Position numbers and translations under genes: made by a program. The notes below the pieces were generated by a model that worked only from the letters and a program-made list of their open reading frames with translations, did no database searches and had not been told where the DNA came from. A stretch of DNA of 64,000 nt from CAZEDM01 sp964511075 (GTDB lineage: Bacteria > Zixibacteria > MSB-5A5 > RBG-16-43-9). Positions 34,388 through 43,466 of the stretch are shown piece by piece. The stretch covers positions 20,150 through 84,149 of the forward strand of contig CAZEDM010000011.1 of assembly GCA_964511075.1 (NCBI GenBank), given 5' to 3'. Each line of letters begins with the position of its first letter. Position 1 is the stretch's first letter.

Positions 34388-35494
34388 ATGGAGCAAAAAA
34401 AGATGAACAAGAAGAGCAGTTTCAGGATACTGGTGATTAATCCGGGCTCAACCTCTACCAAGGTCTCTATCTTCGAGGGGGAGAAAGAGCTTTTTGAAAA
34501 GACCATCTCTCACAGCAAGCTGGAGCTGGAGCCTTTCAGAAGGGTCTGGGACCAGTACGAGTTCAGGAAAAGGTTGATCAAGGAGCTTTTAGAGGACCAC
34601 GACATCAAACCCACGTCCCTTTCTGCGGTTGTGGGCAGGGGCGGGCTTTTCAGGCCGGTGGTAAGCGGCACTTACCTGGTAAACGAGAAGATGATAGAGG
34701 ACGGCAGAAACGCTTACGGTGGCGAGCATGCCTCCAATCTGGGTGCGGTTCTGGCTTTTGGCCTGGGTTGGGACTATCACATCCCTGCCTTCATAGTTGA
34801 CCCGCCCTCAGTGGACGAGTTTGAGGAATGCTCCCACTATTCCGGGTTACCGGAGTTTCCCAGAAAAAGCCTTTTCCATGCCCTGAACGTCAAAGCCACT
34901 GCCCGCCTGGCGGCAAAAGACCTGAAGAAAAAATTGGGGGAGATAAATCTGGTTGTGGCTCATCTGGGAGGAGGGATCACGGTTGCGGCATTAAAGAAGG
35001 GCAGGGTGATCGATGCCAATAACGCCCTGGATACGGGACCATTTACCCCGGAGAGGTCCGGCAGCCTGCCTATGTTCGATTTTGCGGAATGGTGCTTTTC
35101 AGGAAAAGTAAGCATTGATCAGGTGAAAAAGAGAATGGTAGGCGGCGGGGGTTTGGTAGCATACTTGGGAACGAATGATGCCAGGGAGGCGGAAAAAAGG
35201 ATAGAACAGGGGGATAAAAAAGCGAAGACAGTATACAAGGCAATGATCTATCAGATAGCCTGTGAGATAGGCTTGAGAGCAGTTGCCCTCAGGGGCAAGG
35301 TGGATGCGATAGTTTTGACCGGCGGGCTGGCTCATTCCGAGATGATAGTGGGAAGGCTCAAGGAATATGTGGGTTTCATTGCCAAGATTTTAGTTTATCC
35401 GGGGCAGGACGAGATGAAAGCACTTGCCTTAGGGGCACTAAGGGTGTTGAGGGGGGAGGAGGAGGCGAAGACTTACCCGCAGGTAGTTGAATAA
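34388..35494 (+). CDS. buk: Butyrate kinase 1 (branched-chain/short acyl kinase)
   Basis: Makes ATP from acyl phosphate, releasing butyrate, isobutyrate or isovalerate. 368 residues, ASKHA fold: phosphate loops INPGSTSTKVSIF and VAHLGGGITVAA, catalytic-Arg loop NALDTGPFTPERSGSLP and adenosine motif VLTGGLAHSE. A second in-frame start at codon 6 (MNKKS) would be nearer to the family's usual N-terminus. It works with a phosphotransbutyrylase; both ptb copies lie 5-8 kb away on the other strand. Confidence 0.9.
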   Translation: MEQKKMNKKSSFRILVINPGSTSTKVSIFEGEKELFEKTISHSKLELEPFRRVWDQYEFRKRLIKELLEDHDIKPTSLSAVVGRGGLFRPVVSGTYLVNEKMIEDGRNAYGGEHASNLGAVLAFGLGWDYHIPAFIVDPPSVDEFEECSHYSGLPEFPRKSLFHALNVKATARLAAKDLKKKLGEINLVVAHLGGGITVAALKKGRVIDANNALDTGPFTPERSGSLPMFDFAEWCFSGKVSIDQVKKRMVGGGGLVAYLGTNDAREAEKRIEQGDKKAKTVYKAMIYQIACEIGLRAVALRGKVDAIVLTGGLAHSEMIVGRLKEYVGFIAKILVYPGQDEMKALALGALRVLRGEEEAKTYPQVVE

Positions 35495-35514
35495 AAAGGT
35501 TCAAGGGGAAAAAT

Positions 35515-35537
35515 GTAGCGGAAGGCTTCAGCCTTCC
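35515..35537 (+). repeat. GTAG-foot palindrome (GGAAGGCT type)
   Basis: GTAGC then GGAAGGCT, TC, AGCCTTCC: a perfect 8-pair stem with the GTAG foot. Located 20 bases after buk1. Confidence 0.7.
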
Positions 35538-35573
35538 ATTTAGATCTACTCTTATATGATAATGGGAAATTAA

Positions 35574-36962
35574 GTGATAGATATTTTCGGTTATCAAATA
35601 CCAACTGCTTTGTTCTGGACAATTATTCTTGGTGTTGGCGCCATACTTATCACTCTTTTCGCTTGGATTTTACCTCGCAGAGCAAAGCTAAGAAAAGAAG
35701 ATGAGGAACGACTTCAAAAGATTGAAAAAGAATCAGACCGGATTCCCTCAATTGAAAGAGATGTCAAAGAGATAAATGAAAATCTTAAGGTGCTTAAAGA
35801 GCGATCAGATGCACAACTTTATATTGATGGATTAGATAAGGCTCCTCCTTCTGTATTTGACCCATTTGCTAAGGGTCTAAAACTTATGAGAGAGTATAAA
35901 TGGGATGAAGCAATTGATGAATTCAAAAAATCAATGAAAGAGGCTAAAGGCAGTCAATTGGTAGCTCTTTATAATCTCATTGGGTTATGTTACAACACTC
36001 CGGGTAAACTTGATGAATCTGTTGAAAATTATAATAAATCTTTAAACCTTGCTATAGAATTTAAGGATAAGGAAGGACAAGCGAATGCTCTTGGCAACCT
36101 CGGAGATGTTTATCAGATTAGAGGAGATTTGGACAAAGGCATAAAGTACCCTGAAGATGCTTTAAGGCTATTCAGGGAGCTTGGTAATAAAGAGGGAGAG
36201 GCATCAGCTTTTAACAGCCTCGGTATAGTTTATCAAAAAAAAGGAGAATCGGGCAAAGCAGTAAAATATTATGAGAATGCTTTAAAGCTACATAGGGAAA
36301 TTGGTAATAAAAAAGGAGAGGCATCAGCTCTTGGCAACCTCGGAAATGATTATCGCATAAGAGGAGAATTGGATAAAGCGGTGAAGTATCATGAGGATGC
36401 TTTGAAGCTCAATCAGGAGTTAGGTAATAAAGAAGGTGAAGCAGCTGATCTTGGTAACCTTGGAATAATTTATCGTATTAGAGGAGATATGGAGAAAGCC
36501 ATAAAGTATCATGAGGATGCTAAAAATATTGCAGTCGAAATAGGCAATAGAGAAATTGAAGCATGTCAGTTTGAAGCAATAGCTCTGGTTAAATATGACC
36601 AAGGTGAACTTGGAATCGCACTCGACTTCCAAAATCAAGCCATAAATATTCATCGAGAGATTGGCAACCGCGAAGGAGAAGCTAGATGTCTAGTTAACCT
36701 CGGAAATGTTTATCTGATTAGAGGAGAATTGAACAATGCAATAAAGTATTATGAAGATGCTTTAAAGTTACACAGAGAAATAGGTAATAAAGGAGGTGAA
36801 GCAGCTAATCTTGGCAACCTAGGTAATGTCTATACAGTCAAAGGAGATAAAGAAAAAGCATTAAAATATTTTGAAGATGCATTAGAACTCTTTACTCAAG
36901 TCGATGCAAAAATTGAAATTGCGGGCGTTAAAAGAAATATTAAAAATTTAAAAGGTGAATGA
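35574..36962 (+). CDS. Membrane-anchored tetratricopeptide repeat protein 1
   Basis: A 462-residue protein: one N-terminal helix (ALFWTIILGVGAILITLFAWIL), a short coiled segment, then about nine 40-residue TPR units with the phrase LGNLG..Y..RG..DKAIKYHEDALKL. TPR arrays bind partner proteins; no enzyme domain is visible. The DNA is AT-richer than nearby genes and internally repetitive, so unit number may vary. It starts with GTG. A paralogue with the same N-terminus is at 59016. Confidence 0.8.
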   Translation: MIDIFGYQIPTALFWTIILGVGAILITLFAWILPRRAKLRKEDEERLQKIEKESDRIPSIERDVKEINENLKVLKERSDAQLYIDGLDKAPPSVFDPFAKGLKLMREYKWDEAIDEFKKSMKEAKGSQLVALYNLIGLCYNTPGKLDESVENYNKSLNLAIEFKDKEGQANALGNLGDVYQIRGDLDKGIKYPEDALRLFRELGNKEGEASAFNSLGIVYQKKGESGKAVKYYENALKLHREIGNKKGEASALGNLGNDYRIRGELDKAVKYHEDALKLNQELGNKEGEAADLGNLGIIYRIRGDMEKAIKYHEDAKNIAVEIGNREIEACQFEAIALVKYDQGELGIALDFQNQAINIHREIGNREGEARCLVNLGNVYLIRGELNNAIKYYEDALKLHREIGNKGGEAANLGNLGNVYTVKGDKEKALKYFEDALELFTQVDAKIEIAGVKRNIKNLKGE

Positions 36963-36971
36963 ATTGAGGGA

Positions 36972-37046
36972 TGTCATTCCGATCCCCCATTTTTGCTGGA
37001 GAAGAATCTAGAGATTCTTCAGTCGCTACACTCCTTCAGAATGACA
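36972..37046. repeat. Nested hairpin repeat (GTCATTC family)
   Basis: Outer arms TGTCATTC (36972-36979) and GAATGACA (37039-37046); inner arms GAAGAATCT (37001-37009) and AGATTCTTC (37012-37020). Elements with these two stems are recurrent in intergenic DNA of diverse bacteria, from memory. It lies between convergent genes and could act as a bidirectional terminator-like structure. Confidence 0.7.
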
Positions 37047-37060
37047 AAGAATAAACTATC

Positions 37061-37876
37061 TTACTCCATTTCCAGCGGCTTTGCCTCTGGCGGTATCTTG
37101 ATCTGAAATTTCTTCTCCGAAATGGATGAATTTATCTTCGTCTCCAGAAATTTAAGCCGGAGCTTTTCTTTTTCATTCAAGGAGTTTATCTTTATCTCCT
37201 GGGGGACTTTTATTCCACTGATTTCCCTGAAATCCTTATACTCGATCACAAAACCTTTAGCTTCTTCTGGATTGGAGTATTCAGTTTCCTCCCACATACA
37301 TTTTCTTAAGTAAGCGTCATTTTTGTCTATCCAGTAGCTTTTCTTCCATACCTCGCCTCTTTGTTCGAAGATGAAGTTCTTCTTGTCCATACCCCTGTAG
37401 ATTGTGCCAACTTTTTTCAACTGGATTTCCAGGGTGAGCATCTTTAAAAGACAGAAAAGATTTATCTCCGTCTGAAAAATCTCCTCCTCGGAGCAGCCCA
37501 GGCTTGTGCCTCTATAATATCTTTGCTGTCTCGGGAAATAGAAGAGAAAAGCATCTCCTATAATCACTCCGGTAATATAATCCGGTCCCAAAAAGGCTTT
37601 GACCCTGAAGGCAAGGCTGTCCGGCCTTACAAGGAATAATTCCAGGTCTCCGGAATAGCTGCCCCTTGAGGATTTCAGGCTAAAATTTATAAGCGAGGCA
37701 ACGGATTTGACTTGATTCTGGTTGGATATTGCACTATCCAGGACCTTTTCCGGCTCTAACTCCTCTGCAGGGAATCTCAATTGGGGCGCGGGATGACAGC
37801 TGAAGAAAAATATACAGACTAAAAAGAGAATTACAACGCTCAAAGTGAAAAATTTTGTTCGTGCGGGAATTGTCAT
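37061..37876 (-). CDS. Outer-membrane-type lipoprotein (DUF4292/LolA-like)
   Basis: A 271-residue predicted lipoprotein. The signal sequence ends LVCIFFFSC, where Cys27 would be lipidated. The mature part is rich in beta strands (SLINFSLKSSRGSYSGDLELFLVRPDSLAFRV, split here as SLINFSLKSS and LELFLVRPDS) like LolA/DUF4292 proteins, which shield lipids or lipoproteins. ATG at 37876 chosen over TTG at 37879. The first codons lie inside a palindrome at 37861-37910. Likely periplasmic face of an outer membrane; function unproven. Confidence 0.7.
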   Translation of the reverse strand: MTIPARTKFFTLSVVILFLVCIFFFSCHPAPQLRFPAEELEPEKVLDSAISNQNQVKSVASLINFSLKSSRGSYSGDLELFLVRPDSLAFRVKAFLGPDYITGVIIGDAFLFYFPRQQRYYRGTSLGCSEEEIFQTEINLFCLLKMLTLEIQLKKVGTIYRGMDKKNFIFEQRGEVWKKSYWIDKNDAYLRKCMWEETEYSNPEEAKGFVIEYKDFREISGIKVPQEIKINSLNEKEKLRLKFLETKINSSISEKKFQIKIPPEAKPLEME

Positions 37877-37910
37877 CAAGACCCCGTTGAATGCGGGGGA
37901 ATTCCCGCAC
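37861..37910. repeat. Palindrome overlapping the lipoprotein start
   Basis: Arms GTGCGGGAAT (37861-37870) and ATTCCCGCAC (37901-37910) enclose a smaller stem CCCCG...CGGGG. The element covers the lipoprotein's start codon and any ribosome-binding site, so it could affect its translation. Confidence 0.65.
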
Positions 37911-37923
37911 CTAAGTTATTGCA

Positions 37924-37953
37924 TTGGTTCGGAAAATCCAATTTCCGAACCAA
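37924..37953. repeat. Perfect 12-pair hairpin
   Basis: TTGGTTCGGAAA and TTTCCGAACCAA pair perfectly around six bases. Found between the M50 protease gene and the lipoprotein gene. Confidence 0.75.
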
Positions 37954-38026
37954 CTTAAACAGAATCAAACAGAATAAGCTCAGACTTACAAGGCTTAATG
38001 AGGGAATCCTTAAAATCGGTTTTTTC

Positions 38027-38689
38027 TCAGACATAGATGAGCCGGATAAATTCTGGTCCGGCGAAGAGGGTTCCAAAGAAAGTGATAAAGGGACCGAAAA
38101 TAGCCCAGAGGATGCCTAAATGCAAAAGGTAGTCCAGGAATATTATGCCCAAAAGAACGTAAGGTGCAAATCTCTGTATCTGAGCTAACTGGTAATGATA
38201 TTGAGAAGGCAAAATCCCTGCTAAGATGTGGGAGCCATCCAATGGATTAATGGGCAGAAGATTGAATATCGCCAGGACCAGGTTCAGTCGTATTCCCGTT
38301 ACCAGCATTATTATTATGAGATGGGAAGTGGAGGGCTCAGAGGTAAAAGTATAGGGGTTGTAGATTGCCCTAAAGATTATCCCGAATCCAAGTGCGGTAA
38401 GCATATTCGATGCTGGACCGGCTAAGGATACCCAGAGCTCATCCTTGATGGGATCTCTGAAGTTATTGGGATTGACCGGAACAGGTTTTGCCCAGCCGAA
38501 GCCGTAGAAATATAGAAGCACAAGCCCGATTACGTCGATATGCGGGATGGGGTTGAGCGTAAGCCTTCCGGCTATTTTGGCTGTGGGATCACCTTTGCGA
38601 AATGCTATCCAGGCGTGGGAGTACTCGTGGATGGTTATGGCAAAAAGAAGCGGGGGGGTTATTATCAGATAGTAAATTAAATCATTCAT
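38027..38689 (-). CDS. Site-2-protease-like M50 metalloprotease
   Basis: A 220-residue membrane protein with the zinc motif HEYSH (His21, Glu22, His25) in the first helix and NPLDGSH as the second ligand motif (family NPxDG). Six hydrophobic helices, no PDZ or CBS domain: the small rhomboid-sized class found in many bacteria. Such proteases cut substrates within the membrane, often anti-sigma or signalling proteins. Target unknown. Confidence 0.88.
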   Translation of the reverse strand: MNDLIYYLIITPPLLFAITIHEYSHAWIAFRKGDPTAKIAGRLTLNPIPHIDVIGLVLLYFYGFGWAKPVPVNPNNFRDPIKDELWVSLAGPASNMLTALGFGIIFRAIYNPYTFTSEPSTSHLIIIMLVTGIRLNLVLAIFNLLPINPLDGSHILAGILPSQYHYQLAQIQRFAPYVLLGIIFLDYLLHLGILWAIFGPFITFFGTLFAGPEFIRLIYV

Positions 38690-38764
38690 CGAAATTGACT
38701 TTCCTTAAAAATAAGATTCTTTTCTCTTTTTAATCTAAGGGTAATTAAATTTTTTGCAACAGAT

Positions 38765-39343
38765 TTATTTTCTTGAAACGAATTTGCTGTTCTTTAAATA
38801 TAGACGCCATTTCTTATCCCTGCCCTGGTCAACGCCGATTCGACTGGTAGAGATTGTTGCCCCTGTTTTCTCACCTACGTTTTCCACGTAGATGATTTTG
38901 CCGCAGAGGTCTGCACCGCATAAATTTCTGTCTATTCCCAATGCCTGGCAGAGCTTTCCCGGACCGCTGGTCAAGTCTTCAGGTTTTTCTTTTTTCCTTC
39001 TTCTTGCCATTACCTCGATTCCCTCTTCTGGCTCCAGGGCACGGATTAGAACCGCGGCAGGATACCCTTTTTTCTCCGTAACGAAATTAAGACAGTGGTA
39101 CATCCCGTAGGTGAAATAAACGTATGCATATCCAGGATTTCCGAACATGGTTTTATTTCTTTGTGTTATGCCCCGGTAAGCATGCGAGGCAGGGTCCTCC
39201 GGGCCGACGTAGGCTTCGGTCTCAACGATCTTTCCGGAAAGCCTCTTTCCATTTTTGTTTACCACCAGATATTTTCCCAATAGCTCTTTTGCTACCTTCA
39301 AAGTAGGGCGGTTGTAAAAAGCTCTTGGTAATTTCTTTCTCAT
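38765..39343 (-). CDS. mpg: 3-methyladenine DNA glycosylase (AAG/MPG family)
   Basis: Base-excision repair enzyme removing alkylated purines. 192 residues. Typical blocks: FYNRPTLKVAKELLGKYLV, the catalytic region GKIVETEAYVGPEDPASHAY (Glu of the VETEAY motif), NKTMFGNPGYAYVYFTYGMYHCLN and LTSGPGKLCQALGI. Full length for the bacterial form. Confidence 0.93.
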   Translation of the reverse strand: MRKKLPRAFYNRPTLKVAKELLGKYLVVNKNGKRLSGKIVETEAYVGPEDPASHAYRGITQRNKTMFGNPGYAYVYFTYGMYHCLNFVTEKKGYPAAVLIRALEPEEGIEVMARRRKKEKPEDLTSGPGKLCQALGIDRNLCGADLCGKIIYVENVGEKTGATISTSRIGVDQGRDKKWRLYLKNSKFVSRK

Positions 39344-39403
39344 AAGTCGACAGTCAAATTCAGGAAGCTCAGCTATCTAACCAGCTGTTGAAGAGATTTA
39401 CTG

Positions 39404-40330
39404 TTATTTTTGCCCGGCTTCAAGTTTCTCTATGGTTTCAGTAATCTTTCTTTTGACAAAGGGATGAGTCTCGGTCTGGGCTAATCTCTTGACAGCTTTT
39501 ATGCCTTTACTATCTCCTATAGCCCCCAAGGCCTCTACGGCAAAGCCTCTTTCAGCCCAATCTTCAGATTTTAATTTTTTCAATAGATACGGAACAGCTC
39601 GCATGTCTTTGATCTTGCCCAGGGATTCGATAGCCAGATACCTGGTATTATCATCTGGATCGTTCAAAACTTTCAAAAGCGGCTCTACTGCCGGCTTGCC
39701 CAGCTTGACAAGAGAAATAGATGCAGTCATTCTCACGCTGTAGTGTCTGTCCTTAAAGGATCTGATCAGAACGTCAATTGTCCTGGGGTCGTTCAGTTGA
39801 CCTAAGGAGATGGCAGCACTTTTTCTAACCACCTCGACTGAATCTCTCAATAGGAATATTATATCATCTAAAATTGTAGTATCCCCGATTTTTCCCAGCG
39901 AGGCACAGGCATTTGCCCGGATGTTATAGTCAGTATTATCCAGTAATTCCGTAAGAGGTTCTACTGCTCTTCTGTCTTTAATATCTCCAAGTATCCGGGA
40001 TGCGGTTTTGACCTTGTATTCGTTTTCGCTTTTCAGACAGTCGATCAGAGGCAGGACTGCCGGCTCGCCGATTTTACCCAGTATGTCGATTAAGGTCAAA
40101 ATCTCCCTGGCATTCTGGGTGTCAAGCTTTTCAACCAGATAGGGAACCGCATCTTTGCCCATCTCAATTAAAGAGTCTTTCGAAGGCTCCACTAAATCAC
40201 GGTATTTCTCCTCTCCGGAAGAGGCTTGGATGAAAAGCTCATCCACCTTGGATTTTAAATCCTGCGAGAGGATAGGCGAAGAAAGAAAAAAGAAGAATAA
40301 GAGAAATGAATAAAATAGAAATTTACGCAT
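39404..40330 (-). CDS. Secreted HEAT-repeat protein
   Basis: A 308-residue protein with an N-terminal signal peptide (FLFYSFLLFFFFLSSPILSQ) and about seven HEAT/PBS-lyase-like helical repeats, e.g. AVLPLIDCLKSENEYKVKTA and AVEPLTELLDNTDYNIRANA. Such arrays bind proteins; none of the residues points to catalysis. Probably periplasmic. Lies between the DNA glycosylase and ptb1, with no evident functional link. Confidence 0.8.
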   Translation of the reverse strand: MRKFLFYSFLLFFFFLSSPILSQDLKSKVDELFIQASSGEEKYRDLVEPSKDSLIEMGKDAVPYLVEKLDTQNAREILTLIDILGKIGEPAVLPLIDCLKSENEYKVKTASRILGDIKDRRAVEPLTELLDNTDYNIRANACASLGKIGDTTILDDIIFLLRDSVEVVRKSAAISLGQLNDPRTIDVLIRSFKDRHYSVRMTASISLVKLGKPAVEPLLKVLNDPDDNTRYLAIESLGKIKDMRAVPYLLKKLKSEDWAERGFAVEALGAIGDSKGIKAVKRLAQTETHPFVKRKITETIEKLEAGQK

Positions 40331-40364
40331 TTTCCAGTTCTGTATAATAATCTATTTAAAACCT

Positions 40365-41261
40365 TCAGCTGATAGCCGCACCCAGAGCAATGGACAAAAG
40401 CTTGATCTCGGCTGAGTCTGAGCGCGAGAGCAACACTATGGGAGCACCAGCACCTACCACTATGCCGGCGGCTCTGGCATCAGCCAGATAGATCAGGGCT
40501 TTGACAAAGATGTTGCCGGCGGAGATATTGGGGCAGAGAAAGATATCGGTATCTCCTGAGACTGGCGAGATTATCCCTTTTGTTTTGGCAGAAGCAGAGT
40601 CAATAGCCACATCCAGGGCGATGGGACCGTCCACAATTACATCTTTTATCTCGCCTCTCTCCGCCATCTTGGCAATTATCGAGGCATCGATAGTCTCCGG
40701 CATATCCGGGTTTACCAGCTCCACTGCGGTTAAGCAGGCAGCTTTAGGTTTCTCCATCCCCAATTTTTTTGCCGCCTCTACCGCATTCTTCAAAATCTCG
40801 ATTTTTTTGGTAACATCAGGTGCTATATTCATTCCGCCGTCAGTCACAATCATCAGCTTGGGATATTTTTTCGCTTCCACCACTGCAACGTGACTCAAAA
40901 GCCTTCCGCCCTTTATGCCTTTTTCCTTATCCAGAACCGCTTTCAGAAGTGTGGGTGTGTCCACCTTTCCTTTCATCAGCATATCGGCTCTTTTTTGTTT
41001 TACCATCTCTACAGCTAAGGAGGCGATACTCTGGGGTTCTTTTTCTCCTAAAATCTCCAGACTTTTTAAATCGAAATTGAGTTTTGTGCACAGTCCTTTG
41101 ATTTTATCAGAGTCGCCTATCAAAATCGGGGCGATGATATCCTCTTCCGCAGCTTTTTTAGCCGCTTCTATTATCTCCTCACCCTCAGCCCCGGCTATTG
41201 CCAGGACTTTTCTTTTTTTGCCTTTGACTGAAGACAGAAGTTCTTTAAAGCTTTTTATCAT
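40365..41261 (-). CDS. ptb: Phosphate acyl (butyryl) transferase 1
   Basis: Swaps CoA for phosphate on butyryl-type acyl-CoA, feeding butyrate kinase. 298 residues with the PTA/PTB pattern: MLMKGKVDTPTLLKAVLD, LSHVAVVEAKKYPKLMIVTDGGMN (split by the loop), VDGPIALDVAIDSASA and FLCPNISAGNIFVKAL. GAGGGA precedes the ATG. Separated from ptb2 by ilvE on the same strand, so both probably belong to one operon. Confidence 0.9.
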   Translation of the reverse strand: MIKSFKELLSSVKGKKRKVLAIAGAEGEEIIEAAKKAAEEDIIAPILIGDSDKIKGLCTKLNFDLKSLEILGEKEPQSIASLAVEMVKQKRADMLMKGKVDTPTLLKAVLDKEKGIKGGRLLSHVAVVEAKKYPKLMIVTDGGMNIAPDVTKKIEILKNAVEAAKKLGMEKPKAACLTAVELVNPDMPETIDASIIAKMAERGEIKDVIVDGPIALDVAIDSASAKTKGIISPVSGDTDIFLCPNISAGNIFVKALIYLADARAAGIVVGAGAPIVLLSRSDSAEIKLLSIALGAAIS

Positions 41262-41279
41262 ACTGTCCCTCTAAAAGGT

Positions 41280-42203
41280 TTACTTCACGTAGGTAAGCCA
41301 GCCGTATTTGTCCTCGACCTCACCCGATACTAATTTGAAGAACCTCTCCTGCAATTTTTTGGTCACGGGACCTCTTTTACCGGAACCGATGACCACTTTG
41401 TCAATGGAGCTTATCGGAGTGACCTCCGCAGCACTGCCGCTGAAGAAAACCTCATCTGCGATATACAGCGCCTCACGCGGGATATTTTCCTCGATGACTT
41501 TTATCCCCAGCTCGTGGGCTAAACATATTACCGAGTTGCGGATTATCCCAGGAAGTATGGAGGCGCCAAAAGGCGGGGTTATCAGGGCTCCGTCCCTTAC
41601 AATGAAAAGGTTTTCACCGCTTCCCTCGCTCACGTGGCCGAAAACATCCAGAGCTATCCCCTCGACGTATCCATGTTCCTTGGCTTCCAGTTTTATCAAC
41701 TGGGAGTTCATATAGTTGGCTCCGCTCTTGGCCATTGCCGGGAAGGTATTGGGTGCCATCCTGTTCCAGGAGGAGACGCAGACCGGGACGCCATTTTCTA
41801 TGGCATCCTTGCCCAGATATTTTCCCCACTTCCACACCGCGATAGATACATCTATGGGGCAGCCGGTAGGGTCGACTCCTAACTGCTCGTAACCCCTGTA
41901 GACCACCGGGCGGATGTAGCATTCGTCCAGTTTATTCAGCTTGATCAGGTCGATTATCGCCTGGTTGATTTCCTCCTTGGAAAAAGGTATTTTCATCCGG
42001 TATATCTTGGCGGAATTGAAAAGCCTGTCGGTGTGTTCCTTTAGCCTGAAGATGGCGGGACCCTTGGGGGTCTTGTAGCATCTTGCTCCCTCAAAAACGC
42101 TGGAGCCGTAATGTATGACATGGGATAGAACGTGAACTTTGGCATCATCCCAGTTCACCATCTTTCCGTTCATCCATATCTTTTCGACTTTTTCGAACGG
42201 CAT
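41280..42203 (-). CDS. ilvE: Branched-chain amino acid aminotransferase
   Basis: PLP enzyme exchanging amino groups between Leu/Ile/Val and 2-oxoglutarate. 307 residues, fold type IV. The Schiff-base Lys lies in AKSGANYMNSQL; VEGIALDVFGHVSEGSGENLF is the family signature. GGAGGAT precedes the ATG. Being flanked by two phosphotransbutyrylase genes points to catabolic use, removing the amino group before acyl-CoA formation. Confidence 0.93.
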   Translation of the reverse strand: MPFEKVEKIWMNGKMVNWDDAKVHVLSHVIHYGSSVFEGARCYKTPKGPAIFRLKEHTDRLFNSAKIYRMKIPFSKEEINQAIIDLIKLNKLDECYIRPVVYRGYEQLGVDPTGCPIDVSIAVWKWGKYLGKDAIENGVPVCVSSWNRMAPNTFPAMAKSGANYMNSQLIKLEAKEHGYVEGIALDVFGHVSEGSGENLFIVRDGALITPPFGASILPGIIRNSVICLAHELGIKVIEENIPREALYIADEVFFSGSAAEVTPISSIDKVVIGSGKRGPVTKKLQERFFKLVSGEVEDKYGWLTYVK

Positions 42204-42286
42204 CTATATCCTCCTTGTTTAATTAGGTCATAAGTTTTAAAATAGGTTTTAAATTTTTTTCAAATTCAGTTTCTTTATAAACTCTT

Positions 42287-43198
42287 TTATCCCGCCTCCC
42301 CTCGACTGCCTGCGACTCCCAGGACGATTGACATGAACTTGGTCTCATTGGAATCCGCTCTGGACGTCAAAACTACAGGTGCTTTAGTGCCCAAGACAAT
42401 TGCTCCGCATTTAGCTTTAGCGAACTCCATCAGGGTCTTGTAAATCACGTTACCGGACTCTATATTCGGGCAGAGAAGGATGTCTGCTTTGCCGGCTATG
42501 GGGCTTTTCACTCCTTTTATCCTGGCTGATTCCACTGAGACGGCATTATCCAGACCAAAAGGACCGTCCACAATTGCACCCTTGATCTGCCCTCTTTTTG
42601 CCATCATTGAAAGGCAGGCTGCATCCACAGTAGCAGGCATTTTCTCCGGATTGACCTTCTCCATTGCGGCAATGCAGGCGACCTTTGGGTTCTCGATTTG
42701 CAAAGATTTGGCTAAATCCACGGCATTCTGAATTATCTGGGCTTTCTCCAGAAGAGTCGGGGCGATATTTATTGCCGCATCGGTTAGAAGCAGCAAACGA
42801 TCAAAATCAGGTATCTCGAAAACAGCCACATGGGTTAAGAGCTTTCCGGTAGTTAATCCTTTTTCCTTGTCCAGAATACCTTTCATGAAAAGACCCGTAT
42901 CCACCAGCCCTTTCATCATCAAATCCACTTTACCCTGGTGGATCAACTCAGAACAAAAAAGCGAGGCTTTGAATTCGTCCTCTTCCTGGATTAACTCATA
43001 TTCCGATAGACTAATCTTGTTTTTCTCGGCGAGCTTATTTATCTTTTCTATGGAGCCGACTAAAATCCCCCGAACGATTTTTTCCCTGCGGGCATGTTCC
43101 AGGGCTATGAATACCTCTTCATCCTCAGCCTTGGCTACGGCAATCCTTTTAGGCCCGATTGATTTGGCTAAGTCTAATATCTCTTTCAGCTCTCTCAT
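42287..43198 (-). CDS. ptb: Phosphate acyl (butyryl) transferase 2
   Basis: A paralogue of the protein at 40365 with the same blocks: LMMKGLVDTGLFMKGILD, VAVFEIPDFDRLLLLTDAAIN, VDGPFGLDNAVSVESA and LLCPNIESGNVIYKTL. 303 residues. First gene of the ptb2-ilvE-ptb1 run, with a promoter at 43229-43257. Two different Ptb enzymes may suit different chain shapes (isovaleryl, 2-methylbutyryl, isobutyryl); this is inference. Confidence 0.9.
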   Translation of the reverse strand: MRELKEILDLAKSIGPKRIAVAKAEDEEVFIALEHARREKIVRGILVGSIEKINKLAEKNKISLSEYELIQEEDEFKASLFCSELIHQGKVDLMMKGLVDTGLFMKGILDKEKGLTTGKLLTHVAVFEIPDFDRLLLLTDAAINIAPTLLEKAQIIQNAVDLAKSLQIENPKVACIAAMEKVNPEKMPATVDAACLSMMAKRGQIKGAIVDGPFGLDNAVSVESARIKGVKSPIAGKADILLCPNIESGNVIYKTLMEFAKAKCGAIVLGTKAPVVLTSRADSNETKFMSIVLGVAGSRGEAG

Positions 43199-43228
43199 AA
43201 GATTTACTTTGACAAAAAAACTCGGTAT

Positions 43229-43257
43229 AATATATCGTTTACTTCAAAATTTATCAA
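43229..43257 (-). promoter_or_regulatory. Promoter of ptb2-ilvE-ptb1
   Basis: On the minus strand TTGATA (43252-43257) and TATATT (43229-43234) are 17 bases apart, about 30 bases upstream of the ptb2 ATG. Confidence 0.55.
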
Positions 43258-43389
43258 CAGAAAAAGAGAAAATTCGAAAATGGAAGGATTGAAAGTAGAA
43301 TCCTTCGGGTTTCCATTGAGAATGGAAGTTTGGTGTCTTCATATATTTCTGAAAATGACTGGGACGGCGAAATGATTCATAAATTGTTC

Positions 43390-43417
43390 TTGCGAATAAG
43401 TATTTTTACGATATATT
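43390..43417 (+). promoter_or_regulatory. Promoter of the zinc-ribbon membrane protein gene
   Basis: TTGCGA (43390-43395) and TATATT (43412-43417), 16 bases apart, 50 bases before the ATG. Confidence 0.45.
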
Positions 43418-43466
43418 AATAATGAGGAGAATGGTATAGAATTAGCTCAAATAAGAGAGGTTTTTT

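Noticed and set aside
43209..43231. TTGACA and TATAAT on the plus strand upstream of the zinc-ribbon gene
   Set aside because: The spacing is only 11 bases, too short for sigma70; a better-spaced pair exists at 43390-43417.
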